Source of the DNA: Ezakiella massiliensis
GTDB taxonomy: Bacteria > Bacillota > Clostridia > Tissierellales > Peptoniphilaceae
Length of the DNA: 64,000 bases
Direction: 5' to 3'
NCBI RefSeq assembly: GCF_900120165.1
Contig: NZ_LT635475.1
Span: forward strand, 682,001 to 746,000
Made by a program: the position numbers and the translations under genes. Under the pieces are notes generated by a model. That model saw only the letters and a list, made by a program, of their open reading frames with translations. It searched no databases and had not been told where the DNA came from. This document shows, piece by piece, positions 9,252-15,860 of the stretch (within the stretch, counting starts at the first letter, position 1; the number at the start of each line of letters is the position of its first letter).

Positions 9252-10177
9252 TCTCTTAAGTCCCTACCAGTTAACTCTAGGAAAACGTGTTCCAAACTCG
9301 GCCTTTCAGAATAAATTGCATCGTATTTTAAATCTCTGCCTTCCAAGAAATCCATCAGGTGTTTTAAATTATCCTTGCCCTTGTTAAAGGCCAACTTATA
9401 AAGGCCATTTTCCTTGGTCAAATCGCTTACATTGGCAATGGACTTTAAGTCTTCCGACAAATCTTGATCAGCATCTAGTTTTATACTGATGAGTTCCTTG
9501 GTGGAAATCATGTCCTTGAGCTCATCAGCTGTGCCCGATGCAATTGACTTGCCCTTTTCCATAATTACGATTTTTTCCGCCACCTGTTCAACCTCGTCAA
9601 GGTAATGAGTTGTGTATAAAATTGTCATCCCCTTGTCGCAAAGGGTCTTGATTTCATTTAAAATAAAACTCCTGGTCTGAGCGTCAACGGCAACAGTCGG
9701 CTCGTCCAGAATTAAAAAGTCCGGATTGTGGGCAATGCCACAAGCAATATTTAACCTCCGCTTCAGACCTCCCGATAATTTCTTCGGGAAAAACTTTTGG
9801 TAGTCCTTGAGCTGGGTGAAACGAATGGCCTCGTCGACCATTTCCTTTCTCTTAAGAGAATTCTTTTCATAAAGGCCACAAAAATAATCAATATTTTCAC
9901 GAACATTTAGATTATCAGACACCACAATATCCTGAGGAACCAAACCTATACGCGCCTTGATATCATTCCTGTCTGGCCCCATGTCTTCGCCAAAAACTTT
10001 GACGGATCCAGAATTAAATTTAAGTAAACCCATAATGCAGTTAATGGCAGTAGTCTTGCCACAACCGTTGGGCCCCAAAAGAGCCAGCCTGTCCCCCTCA
10101 TTAATCGATAAATCGAAATGATCAAGGGCAGTCAGGTCCTTATATTTTTTAACTAAATCTCTAATCTCAACAACCAT
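9248..10177 (-). CDS. ABC-2 exporter ATP-binding protein
   Basis: This 309-residue nucleotide-binding subunit has Walker A GPNGCGKTT near 34-42, a Q-loop (LVPQDIV), the signature LSGGLKRRLNIACG near 134, Walker B FLILDEPTVAVD near 155 and the H-loop TTHYLDEVE. The C-terminal 80 residues form the extra domain seen in DrrA/NatA/CcmA-type exporter ATPases. It is the first gene of the operon, with AAGGAGG before the ATG and a good promoter upstream. A role in drug or toxic-compound export is inferred from family only. Confidence 0.93.
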   Translation of the reverse strand: MVVEIRDLVKKYKDLTALDHFDLSINEGDRLALLGPNGCGKTTAINCIMGLLKFNSGSVKVFGEDMGPDRNDIKARIGLVPQDIVVSDNLNVRENIDYFCGLYEKNSLKRKEMVDEAIRFTQLKDYQKFFPKKLSGGLKRRLNIACGIAHNPDFLILDEPTVAVDAQTRSFILNEIKTLCDKGMTILYTTHYLDEVEQVAEKIVIMEKGKSIASGTADELKDMISTKELISIKLDADQDLSEDLKSIANVSDLTKENGLYKLAFNKGKDNLKHLMDFLEGRDLKYDAIYSERPSLEHVFLELTGRDLRE

Positions 10178-10195
10178 ACAAACCTCCTTAAGCCT

Positions 10196-10224
10196 ATTAT
10201 AACCCCCTAGTGTAAAGATGTAAA
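10196..10224 (-). promoter_or_regulatory. Promoter of the ABC-2 exporter operon
   Basis: On the minus strand TTTACA (10224-10219) and TATAAT (10201-10196) are 17 bases apart. The -10 box is about 18 bases before the ATPase start. Confidence 0.7.
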
Positions 10225-10383
10225 TAAGAGTAGGTAAAGAAAATTTAATATGATGGAAAGAAAAAAATGAATGAATAATATATAAAAGAATATATGTTTT
10301 GATAAATAAAAATAGGGTATTTATATATTATAGTAAAGTGTGTTAAAGGTGTTTTAAATTTGAGACTAGGAGGTGTAATTTTT

Positions 10384-10653
10384 ATGATGAAGTCATTCCA
10401 GAGATTAATTGCTCTTTTTATAATGCTAATACTGACCCTACAAGGTCTAAATAGCTTTGCATGGGGAGAAATTCTGGGGCCATATAATCTTTTTAGAGTT
10501 ATAGGAAGTGACAACCCTGCATTAGAATTTCAACATAATTCTAAATTGATAGTTGTTAGTGTAATAGCAAATATAATTGCCCTTATATTTTATATATTGA
10601 TGGCAAGGGAGCTATATATGATGTATAAGTTTGGCAAAGAAGAAGATAAATAA
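10384..10653 (+). CDS. Small membrane protein of unknown function
   Basis: This 89-residue protein has two hydrophobic segments, about residues 7-24 (possibly a signal anchor) and 57-77, joined by a short polar loop and ending in a charged tail KFGKEEDK. I recognise no family. AGGAGG at 10368-10373 is 10 bases from the chosen ATG; a longer reading from 10360 would overlap this site and is unlikely. It is a plus-strand monocistronic gene with its own terminator, in an AT-rich stretch beside the IS element. It could be accessory DNA. Confidence 0.65.
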   Translation: MMKSFQRLIALFIMLILTLQGLNSFAWGEILGPYNLFRVIGSDNPALEFQHNSKLIVVSVIANIIALIFYILMARELYMMYKFGKEEDK

Positions 10654-10667
10654 ATTTTATTTATAAG

Positions 10668-10696
10668 AAAACCGAGGTGAAAAGCCTCGGTTTTTT
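10668..10696 (+). terminator. Intrinsic terminator of the small membrane protein gene
   Basis: AAACCGAGG, a 7-base loop and CCTCGGTTT are followed by more T residues, 15 bases after the stop codon. Nearly the same stem (CCGAGG/CCTCGG) terminates the tRNA operon at 12705-12725. Confidence 0.85.
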
Positions 10697-10715
10697 GGTG
10701 CAGGCAATATTTATC

Positions 10716-10749
10716 TTCAATCACCCGGAATCAAGCCTGGGTGATTGAA
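10716..10749. repeat. Long perfect hairpin beside the IS element
   Basis: Arms TTCAATCACCC (10716-10726) and GGGTGATTGAA (10739-10749) are perfectly complementary over 11 bases around a 12-base loop. No T tract follows on either strand, so it is not a standard terminator. It ends 27 bases before the left inverted repeat of the IS. Confidence 0.6.
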
Positions 10750-10813
10750 ATGGCTGCCATAAAGTGAACTGCCCCTTGTCAAGTAGACACAACAATTAAT
10801 TAAAAACACATAT

Positions 10814-11725
10814 TTAAACTGCATGCTCTCTGTACTCCAACGGAGCCATGCAGTTTAATCTTTTTTGAAACCTCTCGTTGTTGTAAAATTCAATATAATT
10901 AATAATTCTGTCTTTTAATTCTTCTAAAGAATTAAACTCTTTGTCATAAAACATTTCTGCCTTTAATATGCCGAAAAATCCTTCCATTGGTCCGTTATCT
11001 ATACATTTACCTACCCTTGACATACTATGTTTCATACCTTGGTCTTCCACCTTTCTTTTAAATGCTCTTGATGTATACTGACAACCACGGTCACTGTGGA
11101 ATATTGGTTTTGCATCAGGATATTTGTCTATGGCCTTGTCAAACATTTTAAATACAATCTCTGCATTGCTTCTGTAGGACAATTCATATTCTATGATGCT
11201 GTTGTCGTATAGATCAAGTATTGCGCTTAGGTAGAGCTTTTTGTTTTCTCCAGGTATGCTAAATTCTGTTATATCTGTGAGCCACTTTTCGTTTGGTTTT
11301 TCTGCTTTGAATTTTCTTTTAAGGATGTTTTCTCTTGTGTAGAATGGTTCTATTGTTTTTCTAATTACTTTCTTTCTTCTAATTCTTGCTTGTATTCCTA
11401 GGAGCTTCATTAGTCTGTAGATGTATTGTTCTGAGTAGTTTTTGTGGTTTAATTTGTTTATGAACATGGTCATTCTTCTGTAGCCTAGGATTCCGTCATA
11501 GGTTCTATGGTATTCAACTATTAAGCTACTTAGTAATTCATCTTGTTTTTCTTTTTCAGGTTTTTGTCTCTTTTTGTATTTGTAGTAGCTGCTTCTTGAG
11601 ATCTTTAGTATTTCACAGATGGTTTTTACTTGGTATCCTTTTTCTTTGAAGATGTCGACCGTAAGGTACTGAGCTTCTTGACGTAATTTTGAGTGTATAG
11701 CTGTTTTTCCATAGCTTCTTTTTTT
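10814..11725 (-). CDS. IS3 transposase OrfB (DDE domain), made by -1 frameshift
   Basis: The open frame encodes about 303 residues, starting inside the A9 slippery run. It has no start codon upstream of the ATG at 11473, which lies well inside the domain, so it is expected only as an OrfAB fusion. Residues after the slip read KRSYGKTAIHSKLR and lead into an HTH_21-type region ending SRSSYYKYK. The rve integrase core follows: WLTDITEF (first Asp), FHSDRGCQYTS (second Asp) and DNGPMEGFFGILKAE (Glu). The catalytic triad is complete. The protein cuts and joins element ends. Confidence 0.9.
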   Translation of the reverse strand, partial: KKRSYGKTAIHSKLRQEAQYLTVDIFKEKGYQVKTICEILKISRSSYYKYKKRQKPEKEKQDELLSSLIVEYHRTYDGILGYRRMTMFINKLNHKNYSEQYIYRLMKLLGIQARIRRKKVIRKTIEPFYTRENILKRKFKAEKPNEKWLTDITEFSIPGENKKLYLSAILDLYDNSIIEYELSYRSNAEIVFKMFDKAIDKYPDAKPIFHSDRGCQYTSRAFKRKVEDQGMKHSMSRVGKCIDNGPMEGFFGILKAEMFYDKEFNSLEELKDRIINYIEFYNNERFQKRLNCMAPLEYREHAV

Positions 11726-12384
11726 TTAAGAACTTCAAGCTCTAATTCAAGTCTTTTTCTAATTTCTTTTTCTTTTTCAAGTTCAAGTTTTAATTTCTCT
11801 GTGTCTGTGAGTTTACTTTCATCTATTTCAGTTTTGAATTTAGGCCCTCTTTTTTTGTACTTTAAGCCTTCTTCTCCTTCTTTTAAGAAGCTTTGTGTCC
11901 ATTTGTATACAAGTGCATAGTTTAGATTGAATTTTTCTGCTGCCTTATTGTAATTATTGTTGTTGTCTAGGATCCATTTTACTATTTCAATTCTTTCTTC
12001 ATATGTGGTTTCTTTGGCTTTCATGGAATCTTCCTCTCTTTTTTGTTTTGTATCTTTGAGTGTAATTCCATTATACCACATGTTAACCCATTTACCTGCA
12101 GTTGAGTGTGATATATTATATTTATGTCCAAGTTGCTGGTAGGAGTAGTTTCCTGTAAGGTAGTCTTGAACTACCTTCATTTTAAATTCTTTTGAAAAAC
12201 TTCCGTTTGAAGTTCTTGACTTTAGAGCCTCTTCTCCTTTTTCCTTGTACTTTACATACCATGAGGCGACAGTTGTATCTCCTGCATTTATTTCTTTGGC
12301 TATTTCTATGAATGATTTGTTTCCTTTTTCGTATTCTCTACATGCTTGTATTTTTGTTTCTAAGTCAAATTTAATTTTCCCCAT
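11626..12384 (-). CDS. IS3 transposase OrfA (helix-turn-helix and leucine zipper)
   Basis: OrfA has 252 residues and contains three successive helix-turn-helix units (about 5-50, 60-110 and 125-175). A Glu/Lys/Leu-rich zipper follows (about 190-230), used for dimerisation and end binding. This is longer than the usual OrfA of about 100 residues and resembles the IS150-like group with repeated HTH units. AAGGAG lies before the ATG. Ribosomes that do not slip at the A9 tract end at 11626, giving OrfA alone, which in IS3 elements acts as a repressor. That regulatory role is known for the family and is not shown here. Confidence 0.9.
   Translation of the reverse strand: MGKIKFDLETKIQACREYEKGNKSFIEIAKEINAGDTTVASWYVKYKEKGEEALKSRTSNGSFSKEFKMKVVQDYLTGNYSYQQLGHKYNISHSTAGKWVNMWYNGITLKDTKQKREEDSMKAKETTYEERIEIVKWILDNNNNYNKAAEKFNLNYALVYKWTQSFLKEGEEGLKYKKRGPKFKTEIDESKLTDTEKLKLELEKEKEIRKRLELELEVLKKKEAMEKQLYTQNYVKKLSTLRSTSSKKKDTK
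11718..11727 (-). other. -1 ribosomal frameshift site A9G in IS3 orfA/orfB
   Basis: On the minus strand the coding sequence reads CTT AAA AAA AAA GAA, which contains the A6G slippery heptamer. The orfB frame is -1 relative to orfA and opens directly after a TAA in that frame at 11728-11726, just at the start of the run. Slippage joins LEVLKKK to RSYGKTAIH. Confidence 0.85.
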
Positions 12385-12433
12385 TTTTTCTCCTTTTTAT
12401 GGGTTTTTAATTAATTAGACTGTCTACTTTGCA

Positions 12434-12698
12434 TGTATCATACCAAAAGGCAGTCTCTACAGCGTTCTTATGTATATACAGAAAATTAAGTCAAAAAAAA
12501 TCTGTGGCATTTCTAAAAATGCCTCACGCCCACGAGGGGCATTCGACATTTTTCGGTCCACATAAAGTTGACCCTACACCGCAGAGCGATTTTTTTTGTG
12601 AATATTATTGGAAAAAGTATAAGGCGAAAAAATATTTAGATTTCTAATTGCTAAATTGCGAAGCGTGGGGGCTCATTCATAATCAATATCCGCACCAA
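12434..12698. other. Non-coding structured stretch between IS and tRNA operon
   Basis: No supported gene lies here. A 72-codon open frame from 12429 to 12647 begins inside the IS end, has no ribosome site, and reads through hairpins. The stretch holds GCATTTCTAAAAATGC near 12507-12522. It also has a larger imperfect hairpin in which AATGCCTC near 12517 pairs with GAGGGGCATT near 12533. A T8 run lies near 12590. It may be a dispersed repeat or a small RNA region; a sequence search is needed to tell. Confidence 0.4.
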
Positions 12699-12728
12699 AA
12701 TAAAACCGAGGTATAAAACCTCGGTTTT
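12699..12728 (-). terminator. Intrinsic terminator of the tRNA operon
   Basis: On the minus strand AAAACCGAGGT, a short loop and ACCTCGGTTTT are followed by ATTTT, shortly after the CCA end of tRNA-Leu. Just beyond it GGTGCGG (minus strand, 12696-12690) is complementary to the tRNA 3' end CCGCACC (12741-12735). Confidence 0.85.
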
Positions 12729-12733
12729 CTTTC

Positions 12734-12818
12734 TGGTGCGGGAAAGAGGACTTGAACCCCCACGCCTCGCGGCACTGGAACCTAAATCCAGCGCGTCTGC
12801 CAATTTCGCCATTCCCGC
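12734..12818 (-). tRNA. tRNA-Leu (anticodon TAG)
   Basis: This is an 85-base type II tRNA with a long variable arm. The acceptor GCGGGAA pairs with TTCCCGC. The anticodon arm CTGGA-TTTAGGT-TCCAG gives TAG, the T-arm has GGTTCAAGTCC, and CCA is encoded. It is the last gene of a four-tRNA operon. Confidence 0.95.
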
Positions 12819-12865
12819 ATATTAAATTTTGTCAGTGCTTGCACCCTATGATTGAATAAATAAAT

Positions 12866-12941
12866 TGGTGACCCATCCGCGACTCGAACGCGGGACTCCT
12901 TGATTAAAAGTCAAGTGCTCTGCCAACTGAGCTAATGGGTC
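12866..12941 (-). tRNA. tRNA-Lys (anticodon TTT)
   Basis: This 76-base gene has a 7-bp acceptor GACCCAT/ATGGGTC, a D-arm AGCTCAGTTGGCAGAGC, anticodon loop CTTTTAA, T-arm GTTCGAGTC and encoded CCA. Confidence 0.95.
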
Positions 12942-12946
12942 ATATA

Positions 12947-13024
12947 TGGGGTGGATGATGGGAGTCGAACCCACGATCTCCAGAACCACAATCTGGCGCC
13001 TTAACCAACTCGGCCACATCCACC
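12947..13024 (-). tRNA. tRNA-His (anticodon GTG)
   Basis: The acceptor GTGGATG/CATCCAC carries the extra 5' G (G-1) opposite C73, the hallmark of tRNA-His. The anticodon loop is TTGTGGT. CCA is encoded. Confidence 0.95.
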
Positions 13025-13034
13025 ATGCTTGGGT

Positions 13035-13108
13035 TGGAGCGGGTGAAGGGAATCGAACCCTCGTAATCAGCTTGGGAAGCTGACGCTCTGCCATTGAGCT
13101 ACACCCGC
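13035..13108 (-). tRNA. tRNA-Gly (anticodon CCC)
   Basis: This 74-base gene has acceptor GCGGGTG/CACCCGC, anticodon arm TCAGC-TTCCCAA-GCTGA, which gives CCC, and T-arm GTTCGATTC. CCA is encoded. It is the first tRNA of the operon. Confidence 0.92.
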
Positions 13109-13149
13109 AAATGGGGCTTGCTCTGGTGTCTCAACCACTGACAAAATAT

Positions 13150-13178
13150 ATTATACATTAATAAAAATACTTTGTCAA
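13150..13178 (-). promoter_or_regulatory. Consensus promoter of the tRNA operon
   Basis: On the minus strand TTGACA (13178-13173) and TATAAT (13155-13150) are both perfect consensus boxes separated by exactly 17 bases, about 40 bases before tRNA-Gly. This is as expected for a strong stable-RNA promoter. Confidence 0.92.
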
Positions 13179-13251
13179 GCATTTTTTATATATTTATTAA
13201 AAATTTTTAAAAGAGTTTCTCTACTATTATTTTTATATTTAACCCTTGATT

Positions 13252-14103
13252 TTATGCCTTTTGTGTTGACTTAAAAGATATTAGTGCCGCCACAAATACA
13301 AGGACCATTCCAATTCCTGTTGCGAAATCAATCTTGTCTCCGAATAGGAAGTAACCAAAGATTGATGAGAAGACTACACTTGAGTAATTGTAAATGCTTA
13401 CCTTTGAAGCTGGTGCCATGAGATAGCTCTTGGTCAAAAAGTATTGGCCGCAAGCTCCGCCGATGCCAACCATTATCATACCAAGTGCTTCTTTGGCATT
13501 TGGTACTTTAAATCCCTTGATCATAAAAGGCGCTAAAATTACTACTGTTACCAAACCAAAGGCTAACATTACTGTCTCGCCTTCTTCCTTGCCCTTGAGC
13601 ATGCCAATTATTACATAGGCCATGGCTGCAAAGAGGGCTGACAAAAATGCGACTATTGAATAGATATTAAAGTCCCCTGTTGGCTTGGTGATTATAGCCA
13701 CGCCCACAAAGGCTAAAATTAAAGAGATTACATCGATTTTTGTAACTTTTTCCTTTAATAGTATGGCTGCAAAGACCACTACAAAAAACGGACTCGACTT
13801 TTGTAGGATGGCCGCCTCTGCTGTTGGCAGGTATTTGGTGGCTATAAAATACAAAAGCACGCCAAGCATGCCAAAAAATCCTCTTAAAAATAGTTTTGGT
13901 ATATTCTTTTTATCCCTTACATATGGTTTGCCCTGTTTTTTTAATGAGATTATTGAGGTGAATACCAAAAATAAATTTCTCATTACAACAAGCTCTACCA
14001 CTGGTACTGTCTGTGCAGAATATTTTACTGCCATCTGCATTATCGCAAAGGAAAATGCAGATAGCAGCATTAATATACTGGCTTTTTTAATATTTTCATC
14101 CAT
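13252..14103 (-). CDS. EamA/DMT family transporter
   Basis: This 283-residue protein has ten predicted helices made of two EamA repeats (about 5-135 and 145-280), the drug/metabolite transporter fold. Family marks include LRGFFGMLGVLLYFIA at the end of the third helix and ILLKEKVTKIDVISLILAFVG in the fifth. The substrate is not predictable. The ATG overlaps the cobO stop by one base, so it is coupled to cobO and gpmA. No terminator is visible between it and the tRNA promoter region. Confidence 0.9.
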   Translation of the reverse strand: MDENIKKASILMLLSAFSFAIMQMAVKYSAQTVPVVELVVMRNLFLVFTSIISLKKQGKPYVRDKKNIPKLFLRGFFGMLGVLLYFIATKYLPTAEAAILQKSSPFFVVVFAAILLKEKVTKIDVISLILAFVGVAIITKPTGDFNIYSIVAFLSALFAAMAYVIIGMLKGKEEGETVMLAFGLVTVVILAPFMIKGFKVPNAKEALGMIMVGIGGACGQYFLTKSYLMAPASKVSIYNYSSVVFSSIFGYFLFGDKIDFATGIGMVLVFVAALISFKSTQKA

Positions 14104-14603
14104 TAAAATTCAATTCCCTTTCTGGCAGGAATTCCTTCTTGGTAGTGGTGTTTGACCTCTTGAACATTGGAAACCATCTTTGCGATTTCTTGGAGTTCTT
14201 CTGGTGCATACCTGCCTGAGATTACTATATCTTTTTCTTCTGCTGCCTTTTCTAAGACGCCTTTGACTTCGTCCATTGGCAGGAGTTCATAAAACATTGC
14301 TACATTTAACTCATCTAGAATATAAAGGTCAAAGTCTTCGTCAAGCTTTTTAACAAAGAGATCCCAGCCTTCGCGGGCTGCCTTTTTGTCTTCTTCTTCA
14401 GCATTTCTTTTGATAAAGCCTTTTCTGCCTGCCAAATGTGTTTCAATATTTTCAAAGGTCTTGAGGGCTTTGATTTCGCTGTACTCGCTGCCCTTCATAA
14501 ATTGCATAAAAAATACCTTGCCGCCATTGCCAAGCATCCTTATGGCCATGCCTATGCATGAGGTGGTCTTGCCTTTCCCGTTTCCTGTAATACAAAATAA
14601 CAT
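14103..14603 (-). CDS. cobO: Corrinoid adenosyltransferase (CobO/BtuR type)
   Basis: This enzyme transfers the adenosyl group of ATP to cob(I)alamin or cobyrinic acid diamide. The 166-residue protein has the P-loop GNGKGKTT at residues 7-14, FFMQFMKG near 30-37, LYILDELNVAMFYELL near 90-105 and a C-terminal EVKHHYQEGIPARKGIEF, all as in BtuR/CobO. AGGAGG lies just before the ATG. No other cobalamin gene is nearby, so a salvage role serving B12-dependent enzymes is more likely than de novo synthesis. It lies between gpmA and a DMT transporter in one operon. Confidence 0.92.
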   Translation of the reverse strand: MLFCITGNGKGKTTSCIGMAIRMLGNGGKVFFMQFMKGSEYSEIKALKTFENIETHLAGRKGFIKRNAEEEDKKAAREGWDLFVKKLDEDFDLYILDELNVAMFYELLPMDEVKGVLEKAAEEKDIVISGRYAPEELQEIAKMVSNVQEVKHHYQEGIPARKGIEF

Positions 14604-14612
14604 ATTGTCCTC

Positions 14613-15290
14613 CTATTTAAATGTCTTTTTATCAATTACTTTTAAATCGTGATCGAGCTCGTAAATAATTGGGCTGCCTGTTGGTATCTCAAGGCCCATA
14701 ATATCTTCATCTGAAATTCCTTCCAGGTGTTTGGTGAGGGCTCTTAGAGAGTTGCCGTGGGCTGCTATAATTATATTTTTTCCATCTCTTAAGTCAGGTT
14801 CAATTTGATCTTGCCAAATAGGCATTACCCTTTCAAGAGTAATCTTTAAATTTTCTGCCATAGGAACCACGTCTTTGAGATAGCGTCTGTCATTTACTTG
14901 ACTTAAGTCATCATCTGCATTCATAAGTGGTGGTAGGGTGTCGTAGGACCTCCTCCAAATGTGAACTTTTTCATCTCCATATTTTTCGGCTGTCTCTGCC
15001 TTATTTAAACCTTGGAGGGCACCGTAGTGTCTTTCGTTTAACCTCCAGGACTTGACAGTTGGCAACCAAAGTTGGTCGCTTTCTTCTAATATTATATTTA
15101 AAGTCTTTATAGCGCGTTTTAATACCGAGGTATAAGCCTTGTCAAATTCTAAACCATGATCTTTTAGGATTTCGCCAGCATGTTTAGCTTCGGCGTATCC
15201 TTTTTCGCTTAAATCAACATCAACCCAGCCTGTGAATTTATTTTGCAAATTCCATTCGCTTTGGCCATGTCTTACAAGTACAAGTTTCAT
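14613..15290 (-). CDS. gpmA: 2,3-bisphosphoglycerate-dependent phosphoglycerate mutase
   Basis: GpmA interconverts 3- and 2-phosphoglycerate in glycolysis. The 225-residue length is normal. The active site is present: VRHGQSEWN with His at residue 8, [28 protein letters not shown], and the second His in [18 protein letters not shown] lies before the ATG. cobO follows 9 bases downstream. Confidence 0.96.
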   Translation of the reverse strand: MKLVLVRHGQSEWNLQNKFTGWVDVDLSEKGYAEAKHAGEILKDHGLEFDKAYTSVLKRAIKTLNIILEESDQLWLPTVKSWRLNERHYGALQGLNKAETAEKYGDEKVHIWRRSYDTLPPLMNADDDLSQVNDRRYLKDVVPMAENLKITLERVMPIWQDQIEPDLRDGKNIIIAAHGNSLRALTKHLEGISDEDIMGLEIPTGSPIIYELDHDLKVIDKKTFK

Positions 15291-15381
15291 AAATCCTCCT
15301 TATTTTTTACTATACAAATATTTTATCATTTATAATATTAATATGCAAACTGTATTTCTAATATACCCCAATTTTAACTAA

Positions 15382-15402
15382 TAAAAAAGCTCCCTAGGGA
15401 GC
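15382..15402 (-). terminator. Intrinsic terminator of hup
   Basis: On the minus strand the palindrome GCTCCCTAGGGAGC (15402-15389) is followed by TTTTTTAT, 13 bases after the hup stop. Confidence 0.85.
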
Positions 15403-15414
15403 AATTTTAGATTA

Positions 15415-15714
15415 TTATTTCTTTTTTGATTTTTTCTTTGTGTTAACTGATTCTTTAAGAGCTTTACCTGCTTTGAAAGCTGGAGCTTTTGTTGCAGGAA
15501 TCTTGATAACTTCTTCTGGGTTTCTTGGGTTTCTGCCTTCTCTAGCTTTTCTTTCTCTTACTTCAAATGTACCAAAGCCAATTAATTGTACTTTGTCACC
15601 ACTTGATAGAGCTTCTGTGATTGATTCGATTGTAGCGTTTAATGCTCTTTCTGAATCTTTTTTTGTCATTTCAGTTTTTTCAGCAATTGCTGCAACTAAT
15701 TCGGATTTATTCAT
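15415..15714 (-). CDS. hup: HU-family DNA-binding protein
   Basis: HU is the small dimeric protein that bends and compacts DNA. The protein has [20 protein letters not shown], then [19 protein letters not shown] and the DNA-binding arm [22 protein letters not shown]. An extra Lys-rich tail (NTKKKSKKK) extends it to 99 residues against the usual 90. It has its own promoter and terminator, so it is monocistronic. Confidence 0.97.
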   Translation of the reverse strand: MNKSELVAAIAEKTEMTKKDSERALNATIESITEALSSGDKVQLIGFGTFEVRERKAREGRNPRNPEEVIKIPATKAPAFKAGKALKESVNTKKKSKKK

Positions 15715-15739
15715 AAATTTACCTCCTATTATTGCTTTG

Positions 15740-15796
15740 CGAACAGCTTCCCTGTTCGTCTATTGATATTTTACCCCATATTGTTGGATATATCAA
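15740..15796 (-). promoter_or_regulatory. hup promoter and 5' UTR hairpin
   Basis: On the minus strand TTGATA (15796-15791) and TAAAAT (15773-15768) are 17 bases apart. The leader then forms CGAACAG-GGAAG-CTGTTCG (15758-15740), a 7-bp hairpin before the AGGAGG site, which may stabilise or tune the mRNA. Confidence 0.65.
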
Positions 15797-15860
15797 GCCT
15801 TTTAGCCAATTTTAATAATAATAAATTTAAATTTACAAAAATTTTTGCGTTTTTACGAAC

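Larger units (their letters stand above)
10777..12433 (-). mobile_element. IS3-family insertion sequence
   Basis: Two overlapping reading frames (orfA and orfB) are bounded by imperfect inverted repeats. The left end TGTCAAGTAGACA (10777-10789) matches the right end read inwards (TGCAAAGTAGACA from 12433), and the similarity resumes in AATTAATTAAAAA further in. Terminal TG...CA and the DDE transposase are typical of IS3. I see no target-site duplication next to these ends. The true tips may lie slightly further out: ACTGCC occurs near both ends, but with about ten extra bases on the right. Both frames look intact, so the element may be active. Confidence 0.85.

Noticed and set aside
12429..12647. 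Open frame of 72 codons on the plus strand after the IS
   Set aside because: It starts in the IS terminal repeat, has no ribosome site and crosses hairpins; treated as non-coding.
12846..13094. Open frame of 82 codons on the minus strand
   Set aside because: It runs straight through the tRNA-Lys, tRNA-His and tRNA-Gly genes and has no ribosome site.
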